Shown in pieces: positions 53,404 to 63,591 of a DNA stretch of 64,000 nt. Positions within the stretch are counted from its first letter, which is position 1; each line of letters starts with the position of its first letter. Origin of the DNA: Alphaproteobacteria bacterium (lineage in GTDB: Bacteria > Pseudomonadota > Alphaproteobacteria > DSM-16000 > Inquilinaceae); NCBI GenBank assembly GCA_009909005.1, contig JAAAOG010000152.1, positions 1 to 64,000 of the forward strand. Reading direction: 5' to 3'. Position numbers and translations under genes: made by a program. A model generated the notes under the pieces. The model ran no database searches and was not told the DNA's origin. It saw only the letters and a program-made list of their open reading frames with translations.

Positions 53404-53811
53404 TCAATCGAATGGGTTCAGACAAAGGACATCAAGGCCCTCCACATCCCGGACATTGCGGGTTACGAATATCAGGCCATGAACGCGCGCTGTGGCTGCC
53501 AGCAATGTGTCAACCAATGGCCGCGAGGGGCCGACTCGATATAGCGCCCATTGCTCTGCGACAGGCAAATCTATGGAAAGAATACGGTCGCCGAATAACA
53601 TTCTGACATGCCTGAGCCAAGCATCGATCGCCGCCGCCTTAGCCGGCTGTCGCGAACGAACGCCCTCGGCCCCCTTCCGAATTTCACCGACTACGAGAAC
53701 GCTGGTAAAGAGATCATAGTCACGAACTCCCGAGTACCACTTCGATACTTGTACATTACACCTGTCTCCTTTTCGAATTTCAGAAACCACATTCGTATCG
53801 ATAAGAAACAT
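53404..53811 (-). CDS. vapC: VapC-type PIN-domain toxin
   Basis: A 135-residue PIN-domain ribonuclease. MFLIDTNVVSEIRKGD carries the first acidic residue, TSVLVVGEIRKGAE the second, and PLVDTLLAATARVHGLIFVTRNVRDVEG the final acidic residues of the metal site. PIN toxins cut RNA, typically tRNA. It lies 18 bases after its antitoxin. The GC content drops markedly around here compared with the flanks, suggesting horizontal acquisition. Confidence 0.92.
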   Translation of the reverse strand: MFLIDTNVVSEIRKGDRCNVQVSKWYSGVRDYDLFTSVLVVGEIRKGAEGVRSRQPAKAAAIDAWLRHVRMLFGDRILSIDLPVAEQWALYRVGPSRPLVDTLLAATARVHGLIFVTRNVRDVEGLDVLCLNPFD

Positions 53812-53829
53812 GGCGAGTTGATCACATCG

Positions 53830-54048
53830 CTAATCCGCGGAACGCTCCAGATCGATATCATCGAGCGGTGCGGCTGCCAGGAGTTGCTTGAAACTCGGGC
53901 CGCCTTCGGTCAATCGTCGATATTCATCGACCGAAAGGACAACGACGGCGTCCTCGCCTTGCCGCGTGACGATTTGCGGTCCGGCCGATAAGGCCTTTTC
54001 GAGCAGCTTCGGAAACTCGGATGGAGAGGTCTCGATCTGCCATCGCAT
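53830..54048 (-). CDS. Phd/YefM-type antitoxin
   Basis: A 72-residue antitoxin. It starts at the ATG 54046-54048 after AAGGAA, giving MRWQIETSPSEFPKLLEKAL and GPQIVTRQGEDAVVVLSVDEYRRL, the Phd/YefM fold. The C-terminal part (FKQLLAAAPLDDIDLERS) is the toxin-binding tail. It would bind and neutralise VapC and repress its own promoter. A GCTAT-N5-ATAGC repeat at 54071-54085 overlaps the promoter. Confidence 0.9.
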   Translation of the reverse strand: MRWQIETSPSEFPKLLEKALSAGPQIVTRQGEDAVVVLSVDEYRRLTEGGPSFKQLLAAAPLDDIDLERSAD

Positions 54049-54377
54049 CGACGGGATTCCTTCTCTATAGGCTATGCAGAATAGCAGCGGCTGCAAACCC
54101 TGTCATCAGGGGCGCCGGCGGTCTGTCTTCCGGCTCCCACGCTCCGGCCCGGCGCTTTGGCGGTTGCCCCTCCCGTATCAGGTGCTATTGTGCACAGCAT
54201 CATGGCGTCGGCTTGGCCGGCCGCCGGTCTCGTTTTATCCTGCACGTTCCGCGTCCCCGCTTCTCCGGGGCCGTCTTTTACGGCATCGTGCCTGTTCCGG
54301 GCAGTCGCTCTTGAGAACCAGTCTACCAATGCATCACGCCAGCCCCTCCCAGCCAGCACAGAACGGATGGATCGCCC
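54049..54377. promoter_or_regulatory. Divergent region between the antitoxin and sucC
   Basis: 329 bases without a gene. Read on the minus strand, TTGCAG, 16-base spacer and TAGCCT (54096 to 54069) form the antitoxin promoter, with the repeat GCTAT-GCAGA-ATAGC (54071-54085) across it as a likely operator. On the plus strand TTGCCC (54164-54169), 16-base spacer and TATTGT (54186-54191) form the sucCD promoter, leaving a leader of about 180 bases. I see no recognised riboswitch in that leader. Confidence 0.55.
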
Positions 54378-56464
<2,087 letters not shown>

Positions 56465-56480
56465 AACGCGTTCTTAGGAC

Positions 56481-56510
56481 TGGGGTGGGCCAGTCGCCCA
56501 CCCCATTGTT
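56481..56510 (+). terminator. Rho-independent terminator of sucCD
   Basis: TGGGGTGGGC (56481-56490) and GCCCACCCCA (56496-56505) form a perfect 10-bp stem with a 5-base loop, followed by TTGTT. The ParD/ParE pair starts just behind it, so sucCD and the TA pair are separate transcripts. Confidence 0.85.
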
Positions 56511-56535
56511 CTGAATGTCGCCATGGGAGCAGGAC

Positions 56536-56796
56536 GTGATCGTTTCACTGCCACCCGACCTCGAAAAGCTGGTTGAAGAAAAGGTGGAAAGCGGGGGCTA
56601 CCAAACTCCGGATGAGGTCATTGCGGAAGGCCTGCGTTTGCTTGAACAGCGGGATCAGGCGGCTCAAAAAAAGCTGGAAGCCCTTCGCGATGCCATCCGC
56701 ATCGGCCGCGAAAGCGGCCCTGCCGAAGCATTTGACATAGAAGCCGTGAAAGCCGAAGCGCGTCGCGCTTTCGAGGACAAACGGCGCGGCCAATAG
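56536..56796 (+). CDS. parD: ParD-type antitoxin
   Basis: An 86-residue protein. I use GTG at 56536-56538, six bases after GGGAGCAG, rather than the ATG at 56515 that lies near the terminator and lacks such a site. MIVSLPPDLEKLVEEKVESGGYQTPDEVIAEGLRLLEQRD is a ribbon-helix-helix ParD N-terminus; the tail (ALRDAIRIGRESGPAEAFDIEAV) binds the toxin. It is followed by the toxin gene after three bases. Confidence 0.92.
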   Translation: MIVSLPPDLEKLVEEKVESGGYQTPDEVIAEGLRLLEQRDQAAQKKLEALRDAIRIGRESGPAEAFDIEAVKAEARRAFEDKRRGQ

Positions 56797-56799
56797 GCC

Positions 56800-57087
56800 A
56801 TGGCGTCCTTCACGCGCCGTCCTCAGGCAAAGCGAGACCTGATCGATATCTGGAACTACGTCGCTGACTATAACCTTGACGCTGCCGACCGGGTGCTGGA
56901 TAAAATTGATAATACCTGTAGTATTCTTGCAAGATATCCCTTCATAGGCCGTGCCCGCCAGGAGATTGACTCTTCCGTTTTCAGCTTCCCGGTTGGAAAG
57001 TATCTCATATTTTATGAACCATGTGACAATGGGATTGACATCATTCGAATCCTTCATGGCTCTCGCGATATCGAATCGCAGTTTTAG
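56800..57087 (+). CDS. parE: ParE/RelE-type toxin
   Basis: A 95-residue toxin with the ParE pattern RRPQAKRDLIDIWNYVADYNLDAADRVLDKIDNTCSILARYPFIGRARQEI and YLIFYEP...IDIIRILHGSRDIESQF. ParE poisons DNA gyrase; RelE-type relatives cut mRNA, and the sequence fits ParE better. Codon use and the lower GC (AATTGATAATACCTGTAG at ~56904) differ from neighbours, hinting at transfer. Confidence 0.92.
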   Translation: MASFTRRPQAKRDLIDIWNYVADYNLDAADRVLDKIDNTCSILARYPFIGRARQEIDSSVFSFPVGKYLIFYEPCDNGIDIIRILHGSRDIESQF

Positions 57088-57104
57088 CCAAGTTCGCCGG
57101 CCGA

Positions 57105-57800
57105 TCACGCACCGCGGCGGTCGGGGACTGCGGCAAAGGCGCTGAGGCCCAGCCAGGCGCCGAAACTGCGGCAAAGGACGGACGGGCCCGCCAGTTCAAT
57201 GTCCTCGGCTGCCAGGGCCGCCTCCAGCGACCGTTCGCCCATCCACACCGCCGTCATCGCCCTGATGGTCGCGGAGACGAAAAGATCGACCTCGAAACCG
57301 GGATCGGTCGCGCATAAATCCACGCTCCCCTCCGCCCTTTCGCTCACCAGCCACCATTGGCGGCGGACCGCCGGGACGTCGGTGAATTCGAAGGCGATGA
57401 CGGTCCGGCCGGGCGGGAAATTCTCCGGCCTGGCCTGACGGTGGATGTCCCAGAGCAGCAAGGCCGGATCGAGCTCGTCCTCGGTCAGGCGGCTGCGGGC
57501 CCAGCGCGCCCCCCATTCGCCCATCGCCATGACGATCGGTTCCAGCTCGCGCCCGGCGTCGGTCAGGAGATAGTCGGCGCCGCGGCCGGACGGCAGGGGC
57601 CGGCGCTCGATGACCCCCTGCTCTTCCAGGCTCTTGAGCCGGCGCGCCAGCAAGGCCGTCGACATCAGCGGCACGCCGCGACGCAGATCGTTGAAGCGTG
57701 TGCTGCCGCAGATCAGCTCCCGCAGGATCAACGGCGTCCAGCGTTCCGTGAGGATCTCCGAGGCCTTGGCGATGGGACAGAATTGTCCATAGCCCTTCAT
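57105..57800 (-). CDS. HxlR-family winged-helix regulator with a C-terminal extension
   Basis: A 231-residue protein. Residues ~1-100 are an HxlR winged helix: FCPIAKASEILTERWTPLILRELICGSTRFNDLRRGVPLMSTALLARRLKSLEEQGVIERR. Cys8 in the CPIAKA motif is the position used for redox or quinone sensing in YodB/HypR relatives. The remaining ~130 residues (SERAEGSVDLCATDPGFEVDLFV) resemble a ligand or sterol-carrier-like domain that many HxlR proteins lack. It is divergent from a flavin oxidase and likely controls it through palindromes in the shared region. Confidence 0.9.
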   Translation of the reverse strand: MKGYGQFCPIAKASEILTERWTPLILRELICGSTRFNDLRRGVPLMSTALLARRLKSLEEQGVIERRPLPSGRGADYLLTDAGRELEPIVMAMGEWGARWARSRLTEDELDPALLLWDIHRQARPENFPPGRTVIAFEFTDVPAVRRQWWLVSERAEGSVDLCATDPGFEVDLFVSATIRAMTAVWMGERSLEAALAAEDIELAGPSVLCRSFGAWLGLSAFAAVPDRRGA

Positions 57801-57827
57801 GGCGCCTCGCGCTTCCAGAAAAAATTC

Positions 57828-57840
57828 TCGGATAATCCGA
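57828..57840. promoter_or_regulatory. Perfect palindrome between the HxlR regulator and flavin oxidase, likely operator
   Basis: TCGGAT-A-ATCCGA is a perfect 6+1+6 inverted repeat 28 bases upstream of the regulator ATG. A second, wider repeat, AATGTCCG (57845-57852) with CGGACATT (57887-57894), also lies in the 132-base gap. Both could bind the dimeric HxlR protein. The oxidase ATG is at 57933. Confidence 0.65.
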
Positions 57841-57932
57841 CAAAAATGTCCGCTCCGCTTCAGTTCCGATAGTTGATGCACGGAGTCGGACATTGGAGTC
57901 TGGGGCAAGCGACGAACGGATGGGAGACCCTC

Positions 57933-59363
57933 ATGGATACGCCCCTAGCCCGATCGAACACGGTTCCGCCGATCGAACCCGCGGCGGCGGAGGCGTTGGC
58001 GGCGACGCTGCACGCCCCCCTCTACCGACCCGGCGAGGAGGGCTTCGACTCCTGCTGCCATATCTGGAACGGCATGATCGAGCGGCGGCCGGCCCTGGTC
58101 GCGCGCTGCTCGGGCACCGCCGACATCGCTGCCGGCGTGCGCTTCGCCCGCGATCATGAACTGCCGGTGGCCGTGCGCGGCGGCGGGCACAATGTCTGCG
58201 GCCACGCGCTCGGCGATAACGGACTGATGCTCGACCTCTCGGGCCTGCGCGCCGTGTATGTCGAGCCCCGTGCCGGTCGCGCCCGGGTGGAGCCGGGCGC
58301 CACCTGGCGTGACCTCGATCGCGAGACCCAGCTCTTCGGCCGGATCGTGCCGGGCGGCATCGTCTCGGCCACGGGCGTCGCCGGATTTACGCTCGGCGGC
58401 GGCTTCGGCTGGTCGACCCGGGCCCATGGCTATGCCGCCGACCGGCTGGTTTCCGCCGATATCGTCACGGCCGACGGGGAGGTCCGGCACGCCGACGCCG
58501 AGGCGGAGCCGGAGCTCTTCTGGGCCCTGCGCGGCGGCGGCGGCAATTTCGGTGCCGTGACGTCGTTCGAATTCGAGACCCGGCCGCTCGGACCGACGGC
58601 GATGGCCGGCCTGGCGCTCTGGCCGCTGGATCGGGCCGGCGCGGTGCTCGACCTCTTCCGGGAGATCACCGCCGCCGCCTCCGAGCAGTTCTGCGCGATG
58701 CTGGTGCTGCGGCGAGCGCCGCCGCTGCCGGCCGTGCCGAAGGAGATGCACGGCGCGCCGGTGGCCGGCATTGCCGCCTGTCACGTCGGGTCCATCGCGG
58801 ACGGCGACGCGGCAATGACACCGCTCAAGCAGGCCCGGGGCAAGATCACCGACACCATAGCCCCGAAGCCCTTCACCGCCTTCCAGCAGATGTTCGACGC
58901 CGGACAGCCTTTCGGCCGGCGGAACTACTGGAAGTCGGACTATTTCGACGCGGTGCCGCCGGCCATGGACGAGGCGCTCATCGCCTATGCCGCCGACATT
59001 CCCTCGCCGCATTCCGCTTTGCTCTGCATGCATCTCGGCGGGGCGGCAAAGCGTGTCGACAGCGGCGCCACGGCCGTGGGCAATCGCGGCGCGGAATTCG
59101 TCGCCAACATCCAGAGCGCCTGGGAGGATCCGGCCGAGGATGACCGCAACCTCGCCTGGACTCGCGGTTATTGGGAAGCCTTGCGGCCGCATTCGAATGG
59201 CGGCGTCTATGTCAACTTCATGAGCGGCGACGAGGGCGAGGCGCGCCTGCGGGCCGCCTATGGCGACGAGACCTTCCGGCACCTCGCCGCCATCAAGGCC
59301 CGGTATGATCCGGACAACCTCTTCCGCTTCAACCAGAACATCCCGCCGGCTGGGCGAGTTTAG
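57933..59363 (+). CDS. FAD-linked oxidoreductase, berberine-bridge/BBE type
   Basis: A 476-residue flavoprotein. VAVRGGGHNVCGHALG contains the His that usually carries covalently bound FAD. The second flavin-binding cysteine of bicovalent enzymes is replaced by Val in the PGGIVSATGVAGFTLGGGFG loop, so attachment is probably single. The C-terminal BBE motif is DPDNLFRFNQNIPP. The family oxidises sugars, alcohols or alkaloid-like substrates. The start follows GGGAGACCC. The substrate is unknown; control by the divergent HxlR gene suggests a response to reactive compounds. Confidence 0.9.
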   Translation: MDTPLARSNTVPPIEPAAAEALAATLHAPLYRPGEEGFDSCCHIWNGMIERRPALVARCSGTADIAAGVRFARDHELPVAVRGGGHNVCGHALGDNGLMLDLSGLRAVYVEPRAGRARVEPGATWRDLDRETQLFGRIVPGGIVSATGVAGFTLGGGFGWSTRAHGYAADRLVSADIVTADGEVRHADAEAEPELFWALRGGGGNFGAVTSFEFETRPLGPTAMAGLALWPLDRAGAVLDLFREITAAASEQFCAMLVLRRAPPLPAVPKEMHGAPVAGIAACHVGSIADGDAAMTPLKQARGKITDTIAPKPFTAFQQMFDAGQPFGRRNYWKSDYFDAVPPAMDEALIAYAADIPSPHSALLCMHLGGAAKRVDSGATAVGNRGAEFVANIQSAWEDPAEDDRNLAWTRGYWEALRPHSNGGVYVNFMSGDEGEARLRAAYGDETFRHLAAIKARYDPDNLFRFNQNIPPAGRV

Positions 59364-59390
59364 CCGCATGGGATAAGGCGGGGCACCGCG

Positions 59391-59413
59391 GGTCGGAAGT
59401 TGCACTTCCGACC
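59391..59413. terminator. Bidirectional hairpin between the flavin oxidase and fixX
   Basis: GGTCGGAAGT (59391-59400) and ACTTCCGACC (59404-59413) form a perfect 10-bp stem with a 3-base loop between two converging genes. It has no T-run, so it may work with Rho or as an RNA end. Confidence 0.55.
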
Positions 59414-59480
59414 CGACCGTTTCAGCTTACGCACCGCCGGAAGGAGACCGCCGAGGACTGGCACGGTGGGATCGGTGCGG

Positions 59481-59765
59481 TCACCCGAATTTATAGGCGA
59501 TGCCGAAGCCGCCGCGGGGGTAGTTCCAGTTCAGGTCTCCGTCCTTGGCGGTGAGGATGCGGCAGGTGCCGCATTCCAGGCAGCCGTCGAGCGTCGGCTC
59601 GACCTTGCCGTCCTCGGTCAGGCCCCAGCAGCCGGCCGGGCAGCAGCTGATGATCGCCTTCAGCGCCGGCGTCGCCCCTTTGCCCTCCGGCACGCAGACA
59701 TGCGGATGGCCTTCATCGACCAGATAGCGGTTCTGGAAGAGTTTCTCTTCGACTTTCACGCTCAT
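59481..59765 (-). CDS. fixX: FixX, ferredoxin-like protein
   Basis: A 94-residue ferredoxin-like protein with cysteines in [11 protein letters not shown] and [11 protein letters not shown], enough for a 4Fe-4S cluster. FixX receives electrons from FixC. Its start overlaps the fixC stop (ATGA). Last gene of fixABCX. Confidence 0.96.
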   Translation of the reverse strand: MSVKVEEKLFQNRYLVDEGHPHVCVPEGKGATPALKAIISCCPAGCWGLTEDGKVEPTLDGCLECGTCRILTAKDGDLNWNYPRGGFGIAYKFG

Positions 59766-61063
59766 CGGATGGCCCTCGCGACTTTGATTGCATCGCCGAT
59801 CAGCCCGGTGAACGAGCGGGCCGACAGGAAGCTCTTGAGGATGGACTTTTCCTTGGTCCGCTTGTCGATGCCGTCGACCCGGAACCAGGATTCCATCGCC
59901 TTCGACATCAGCTGCGGATAGGTGGTCACGAACTGCTTGTTGCGGTGCAGGATGCCCGGCAGTTCGCGGTACTTCTTCAGATCCTTGATGACATAGCTGT
60001 CGTTCAGGGTCTGGCGGTAGCGGGCGAGATTGGCCTCGGTCATCGGCTTGCCCTCGCGCTTCAGCGCCGCGACGGTTTCGCCGGCGACCTTGCCGGTGGT
60101 CAGCGCCATGTTCGAGCCCTCGCGGTGCAGCGAGTTGACGAACTGGCCGGTATCGCCGGCGATCATCCAGCCATCGCCGAAGACCTTGGGCATGGCCTTG
60201 TAGCCGCCCTCGGGGATCATGTGGGCGGAGTATTCCTTGACCTCGCTGCCGGCCAGCAGCGGCTTGACTGAGGGGTGCTGCTTGAAGTTTTCGAGAAGAT
60301 CGTAGGGCGTGATGCCGCTGTGAGCGAAATCGGAGACCATGCAGCCCAGGCCGACGGCCAGCGACTCCTTGTTGGTGTAGATGAAGCCGGTGCCGAGCAT
60401 GCCCTGGGTGACGGTGCCGATCGCCTCGATGACGACGCCCTCATCCTCGCCGATATTGAAGCGCTGCTCGATGACGTCCTGGGGCAGGAAGTGCATTTCC
60501 TTGACCCCGAGGGCGAAGTTCTCGGGATTGGGCGTCGGCGCGAAGCCGGCCTTGCTGGCGACCAGGGCATTCACGCCCTCGGCGAGGATGACCACATCGG
60601 CGGTGATCTCGCCGCCCTCGCGATCGGTGCGCACGCCGACCACCCGGCCCTTCTCGTCCTTCATCAGGTCGGTGACGGTGGTCTCGCAGATCAGAAGGGC
60701 GCCGGCCTCCCGCACCTTGCTCGAAAACCATTTGTCGAACTGGGTGCGGATGATGGTGTAGCGGTTCGGCTCCTCCTCGTTGAAGTTCTCCGAGCGGAAA
60801 TGGCTGGCGATGTGCGAGCGATCGTCGAGCATCCACATGCGCTGCTCGATGATGTGCCGCTCCAGCGGTGCTTCCTCCCGGAAATCCGGGATCAGGTCGG
60901 CCACGGCATCGGCGTAGAGAATGGCGCCCTGCACGTTCTTGGCGCCGGGATACTCCCCGCGCTCGAGCTGCAGCACCGACAGCCCGGCCTTGGCCATGGT
61001 GTAGGCGGCGGCACTGCCGGCCGGGCCGGCCCCCACCACGATCGCATCGAAATGTTCGGCCAT
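59762..61063 (-). CDS. fixC: FixC, ETF:quinone oxidoreductase-like flavoprotein
   Basis: A 433-residue FAD protein with the nucleotide motif [30 protein letters not shown] and [18 protein letters not shown] at the C-terminal FAD part. With FixX it carries quinone-linked electron flow and bifurcation in the FixABCX complex, which sends low-potential electrons to ferredoxin/flavodoxin for nitrogenase. It is 25 bases behind fixB. Confidence 0.97.
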   Translation of the reverse strand: MAEHFDAIVVGAGPAGSAAAYTMAKAGLSVLQLERGEYPGAKNVQGAILYADAVADLIPDFREEAPLERHIIEQRMWMLDDRSHIASHFRSENFNEEEPNRYTIIRTQFDKWFSSKVREAGALLICETTVTDLMKDEKGRVVGVRTDREGGEITADVVILAEGVNALVASKAGFAPTPNPENFALGVKEMHFLPQDVIEQRFNIGEDEGVVIEAIGTVTQGMLGTGFIYTNKESLAVGLGCMVSDFAHSGITPYDLLENFKQHPSVKPLLAGSEVKEYSAHMIPEGGYKAMPKVFGDGWMIAGDTGQFVNSLHREGSNMALTTGKVAGETVAALKREGKPMTEANLARYRQTLNDSYVIKDLKKYRELPGILHRNKQFVTTYPQLMSKAMESWFRVDGIDKRTKEKSILKSFLSARSFTGLIGDAIKVARAIR

Positions 61064-61088
61064 TGGGGTGCGCTCTCCTTTGCGGGGC

Positions 61089-62180
61089 TCAGCTGGCGAG
61101 CCGGTCGACCGACCGCTGCTGGCGGAAGGCCTGGGTCAAAGCCGGCAACAGGGTGAGCGCGTCGCCGACAATGCCGTGATGGGCAAAGTCGAAGATCGGC
61201 GCATTGGGGTCGCTGTTGATGGCCAGGATGCGGTCGGCGCCTTCGACCCCGACGCGGTGCTGAATGGCGCCGGAGATGCCGCAGGCGATGTAGAGCTTCG
61301 GCCGGATGGTCTTGCCGGTCTGGCCGATCTGCCGGTCGGCGGTGATCCAGCCCTTTTGGACCAGCGGCCGCGAGCCGCCATACTCCGCGCCCAGGGCCTC
61401 GGCCAGTTCCTGCACCAGCCGGTAGTTCTCCGGCCCACCCAGGCCGCGGCCGCCGGCGACGACGATGTCGGCATAGGCCAGCTGTGCCTGGTTCTGGTCG
61501 CGGTCCGGGATGAAGTCGAGGACCTTGGTGATGATCGCCGATTCCATCAGGTCGAGCGGGTGCTCGACGATCCGGCCGGTGCGGCCCGGCTCGGCCTCCG
61601 GCATCGACATCACGCGCGGACGCACGGTCGACATCTGCGGGCGGGCATTCACCGTGTGAATGGTGCAGAGCAGCGTGCCGCCGAAGGTCGGGCGGGTGGA
61701 GGCGAGCGTCTTGCTCTCCAGGTCGATCGCCAGGCCGGTGCAGTCGGCGGTCAGCCCGGTCTTCAGCGTCGTGGCCACACTGCCGGCAAGGTCGCGGCCC
61801 AGCGTCGTCGCGCCGAGCAGCATGATCTCGGGCTTGTAGGCATTGACGACGTCGGTCAGCGCCTTGGTGTAGGGCTCGGTCCGGTAATGGGTCAGGATCG
61901 GGTCCTTCACCAGATAGGCGACATCGGCGCCGTAGGTGAAGGCCTCCTGCGCCGCCGCCTCGACCGAGCCGTCCGCCGGCCCGATCAGCACTGCGCCGAC
62001 CTCGACGTTCAGCGCCTCGGCCAGCTTGCCGGCTTCGCCCATCAGCTCCCAGGAGACCGGGTGGACGCGGCCGCGCTCCAGTTCGATGAAGACCCAGACG
62101 CCCTTATAGGCCTTGAGGTGCTCGGGCAGTTCGGTGGTCTTGCCCTTGGGTGCCCTGCGGGCCGGCTTGGCATCGCTCAT
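61089..62180 (-). CDS. fixB: FixB, ETF alpha-type subunit
   Basis: A 363-residue flavoprotein. The FAD domain has [21 protein letters not shown] and [30 protein letters not shown]. The N-terminal extension ([27 protein letters not shown]) distinguishes FixB from housekeeping ETF alpha. It forms the bifurcating heterodimer with FixA. A 22-base gap separates it from fixA. Confidence 0.97.
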   Translation of the reverse strand: MSDAKPARRAPKGKTTELPEHLKAYKGVWVFIELERGRVHPVSWELMGEAGKLAEALNVEVGAVLIGPADGSVEAAAQEAFTYGADVAYLVKDPILTHYRTEPYTKALTDVVNAYKPEIMLLGATTLGRDLAGSVATTLKTGLTADCTGLAIDLESKTLASTRPTFGGTLLCTIHTVNARPQMSTVRPRVMSMPEAEPGRTGRIVEHPLDLMESAIITKVLDFIPDRDQNQAQLAYADIVVAGGRGLGGPENYRLVQELAEALGAEYGGSRPLVQKGWITADRQIGQTGKTIRPKLYIACGISGAIQHRVGVEGADRILAINSDPNAPIFDFAHHGIVGDALTLLPALTQAFRQQRSVDRLAS

Positions 62181-62202
62181 GGATGGGGCTCCTTTCTTGG
62201 GA

Positions 62203-63057
62203 TCAGGCGCCGGCCGGCGGGCGGGGGCCGAATTCGGCCGCCAGCGCGGGATCGGCGGCGGCCAGGACTTCGATGGTCGAGGCGGCGATCTCGGCGGGTG
62301 CCTTGTCCCGGCTTTCGATCATCTCGGCCTTTTCCTCACGCGGCTTGGGGGCGAACACCTTCTTCACCACGGTCGGCGACCCTTTCAGGCCGCACTGCGT
62401 CTTGTCCTCGACGCCGCTGGTATCGGCGCCCCAGACCTCGACGTTTGCCCGGGCGGCGCGGAACATGTCGTCCATGGTGGCGAAGCGGATCTCGTTGCTG
62501 CCCTCCAGCATGGTGATCATGCAGGGCAGTTTCGTGCTGAGCACCTGGACGCCGCCTTCGGCGCGGCGCTGCACCGCGATCTCGCGCTTATCCAGGTCGA
62601 GCCGCTCCAGCTTGGCGACATAGGTCAGCTGCTGGATGTCGAGCCGGCGGGCGATGCCCGGGCCGACCTGGGCGGTGTCGCCGTCGATGGTCTGCTTGCC
62701 GCAGAAGACGATGTCGACCGGCTCCTCCGCGGCGACCTTGGCGATGGCGCTGGCCAGCACATAGGAGGTCGCCAGGGTGTCGGACCCGGCAAAGGCGCGG
62801 TCGGTGACCAGGATGGCCCGGTCGGCGCCGAAGCTGAGCGCCTTGCGCAGCGCCTGCTCGGCCATGGGCGGGCCCATGGAGATCACCGTGACCTTGCCGC
62901 CGACCTTGTCCTTGACGCGGAGCGCCTCCTCCACGGCATAGAGGTCATAGGGGTTGATGATGGTCGGCACCCCCTGGCGCATGATCGTGTTGGTCACCGG
63001 GTGGACCCGGATCTGTGCGCTGTCGGGCACCTGCTTGATGCAAACGACGCTGTGCAT
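62203..63057 (-). CDS. fixA: FixA, ETF beta-type subunit
   Basis: A 284-residue protein. [47 protein letters not shown] opens the fold, and [20 protein letters not shown] is a family motif. First gene of fixABCX. A sigma54 promoter with a NifA site precedes it, so the operon should be expressed when nitrogenase is made. Confidence 0.97.
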   Translation of the reverse strand: MHSVVCIKQVPDSAQIRVHPVTNTIMRQGVPTIINPYDLYAVEEALRVKDKVGGKVTVISMGPPMAEQALRKALSFGADRAILVTDRAFAGSDTLATSYVLASAIAKVAAEEPVDIVFCGKQTIDGDTAQVGPGIARRLDIQQLTYVAKLERLDLDKREIAVQRRAEGGVQVLSTKLPCMITMLEGSNEIRFATMDDMFRAARANVEVWGADTSGVEDKTQCGLKGSPTVVKKVFAPKPREEKAEMIESRDKAPAEIAASTIEVLAAADPALAAEFGPRPPAGA

Positions 63058-63117
63058 ACCTGCCTCATTCCTTGTCCTGCGGCGGGGCTGCCGTCTTTTC
63101 CGTCTCCCAACCAGTCA

Positions 63118-63133
63118 GCAATCGCCGTACCAA
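63118..63133 (-). promoter_or_regulatory. Sigma54 (-24/-12) promoter of fixABCX
   Basis: Read on the minus strand: TTGGTACGGCGATTGC, matching TGGCACG-N4-TTGC at every strongly conserved position, with GG at -24 and GC at -12 correctly spaced by ten bases. The start point is near 63106, leaving a leader of ~49 bases to the fixA ATG. Confidence 0.88.
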
Positions 63134-63229
63134 CACGGCCCCTGCCCTAAGCATCTGACTTGTCTTTACTTTTTCGAAACCGTGGAAAAATCCCGCTTGG
63201 GGCCGGACCCGACATGGGCGGAACGAGGA

Positions 63230-63245
63230 TGTCGGGAACGCGACA
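63230..63245. promoter_or_regulatory. NifA upstream activator sequence for fixABCX
   Basis: TGTCGGGAACGCGACA has the NifA site layout TGT-N10-ACA, and its five outer bases on each side form an inverted repeat. It is centred about 130 bases upstream of the sigma54 start point, the usual distance for NifA, with an AT-rich stretch between that could let DNA bend. It lies directly behind nifW. Confidence 0.82.
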
Positions 63246-63252
63246 GGCCCGG

Positions 63253-63591
63253 TCAGCCGCCACGCCGCCGGCCGCGGATCGACGTCAGCGGCACGAAGCT
63301 GGTGGTGGCGGGCGCATTCTCCTCGGCAGCAGCCGCCTCTTTGGGCGCCGGACCGGTGCCGTCGCGGCATTCGGCATAGGCGCGGGCGAGCGCCCGGCCA
63401 TAGGCGGCGGCCAGAAGCTCGTCGTCGGCCGTGTCAGCGCCGACGCCCTCTGCCGCCAGCAGTCCGCGCAGCCGTCGCAGCACGCGCAGGCGATGCACGG
63501 CCAGCACCGACGGGTCATAGGGCACGCCGAAGAGATCGAAGAACTCCTCGGCGCTTTCGAGTTTGGCGAGTTGGTCGCGCAGATCGGTCAT
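63253..63591 (-). CDS. nifW: NifW, nitrogenase-stabilising protein
   Basis: A 112-residue protein. LAKLESAEEFFDLFGVPYDPSVLAVHRLRVLRRL is the NifW N-terminus. It protects the MoFe protein from oxygen or helps its assembly. Its ATG overlaps the nifV stop (ATGA, 63588-63591), so it is translationally coupled to nifV. An Ala-rich tail ends in SIRGRRRGG. Confidence 0.95.
   Translation of the reverse strand: MTDLRDQLAKLESAEEFFDLFGVPYDPSVLAVHRLRVLRRLRGLLAAEGVGADTADDELLAAAYGRALARAYAECRDGTGPAPKEAAAAEENAPATTSFVPLTSIRGRRRGG

Noticed and set aside
58330-58400. Bicovalent flavin attachment in the BBE-like oxidase
   Set aside because: The loop position expected to hold the cysteine contains Val, so only the His attachment is supported.
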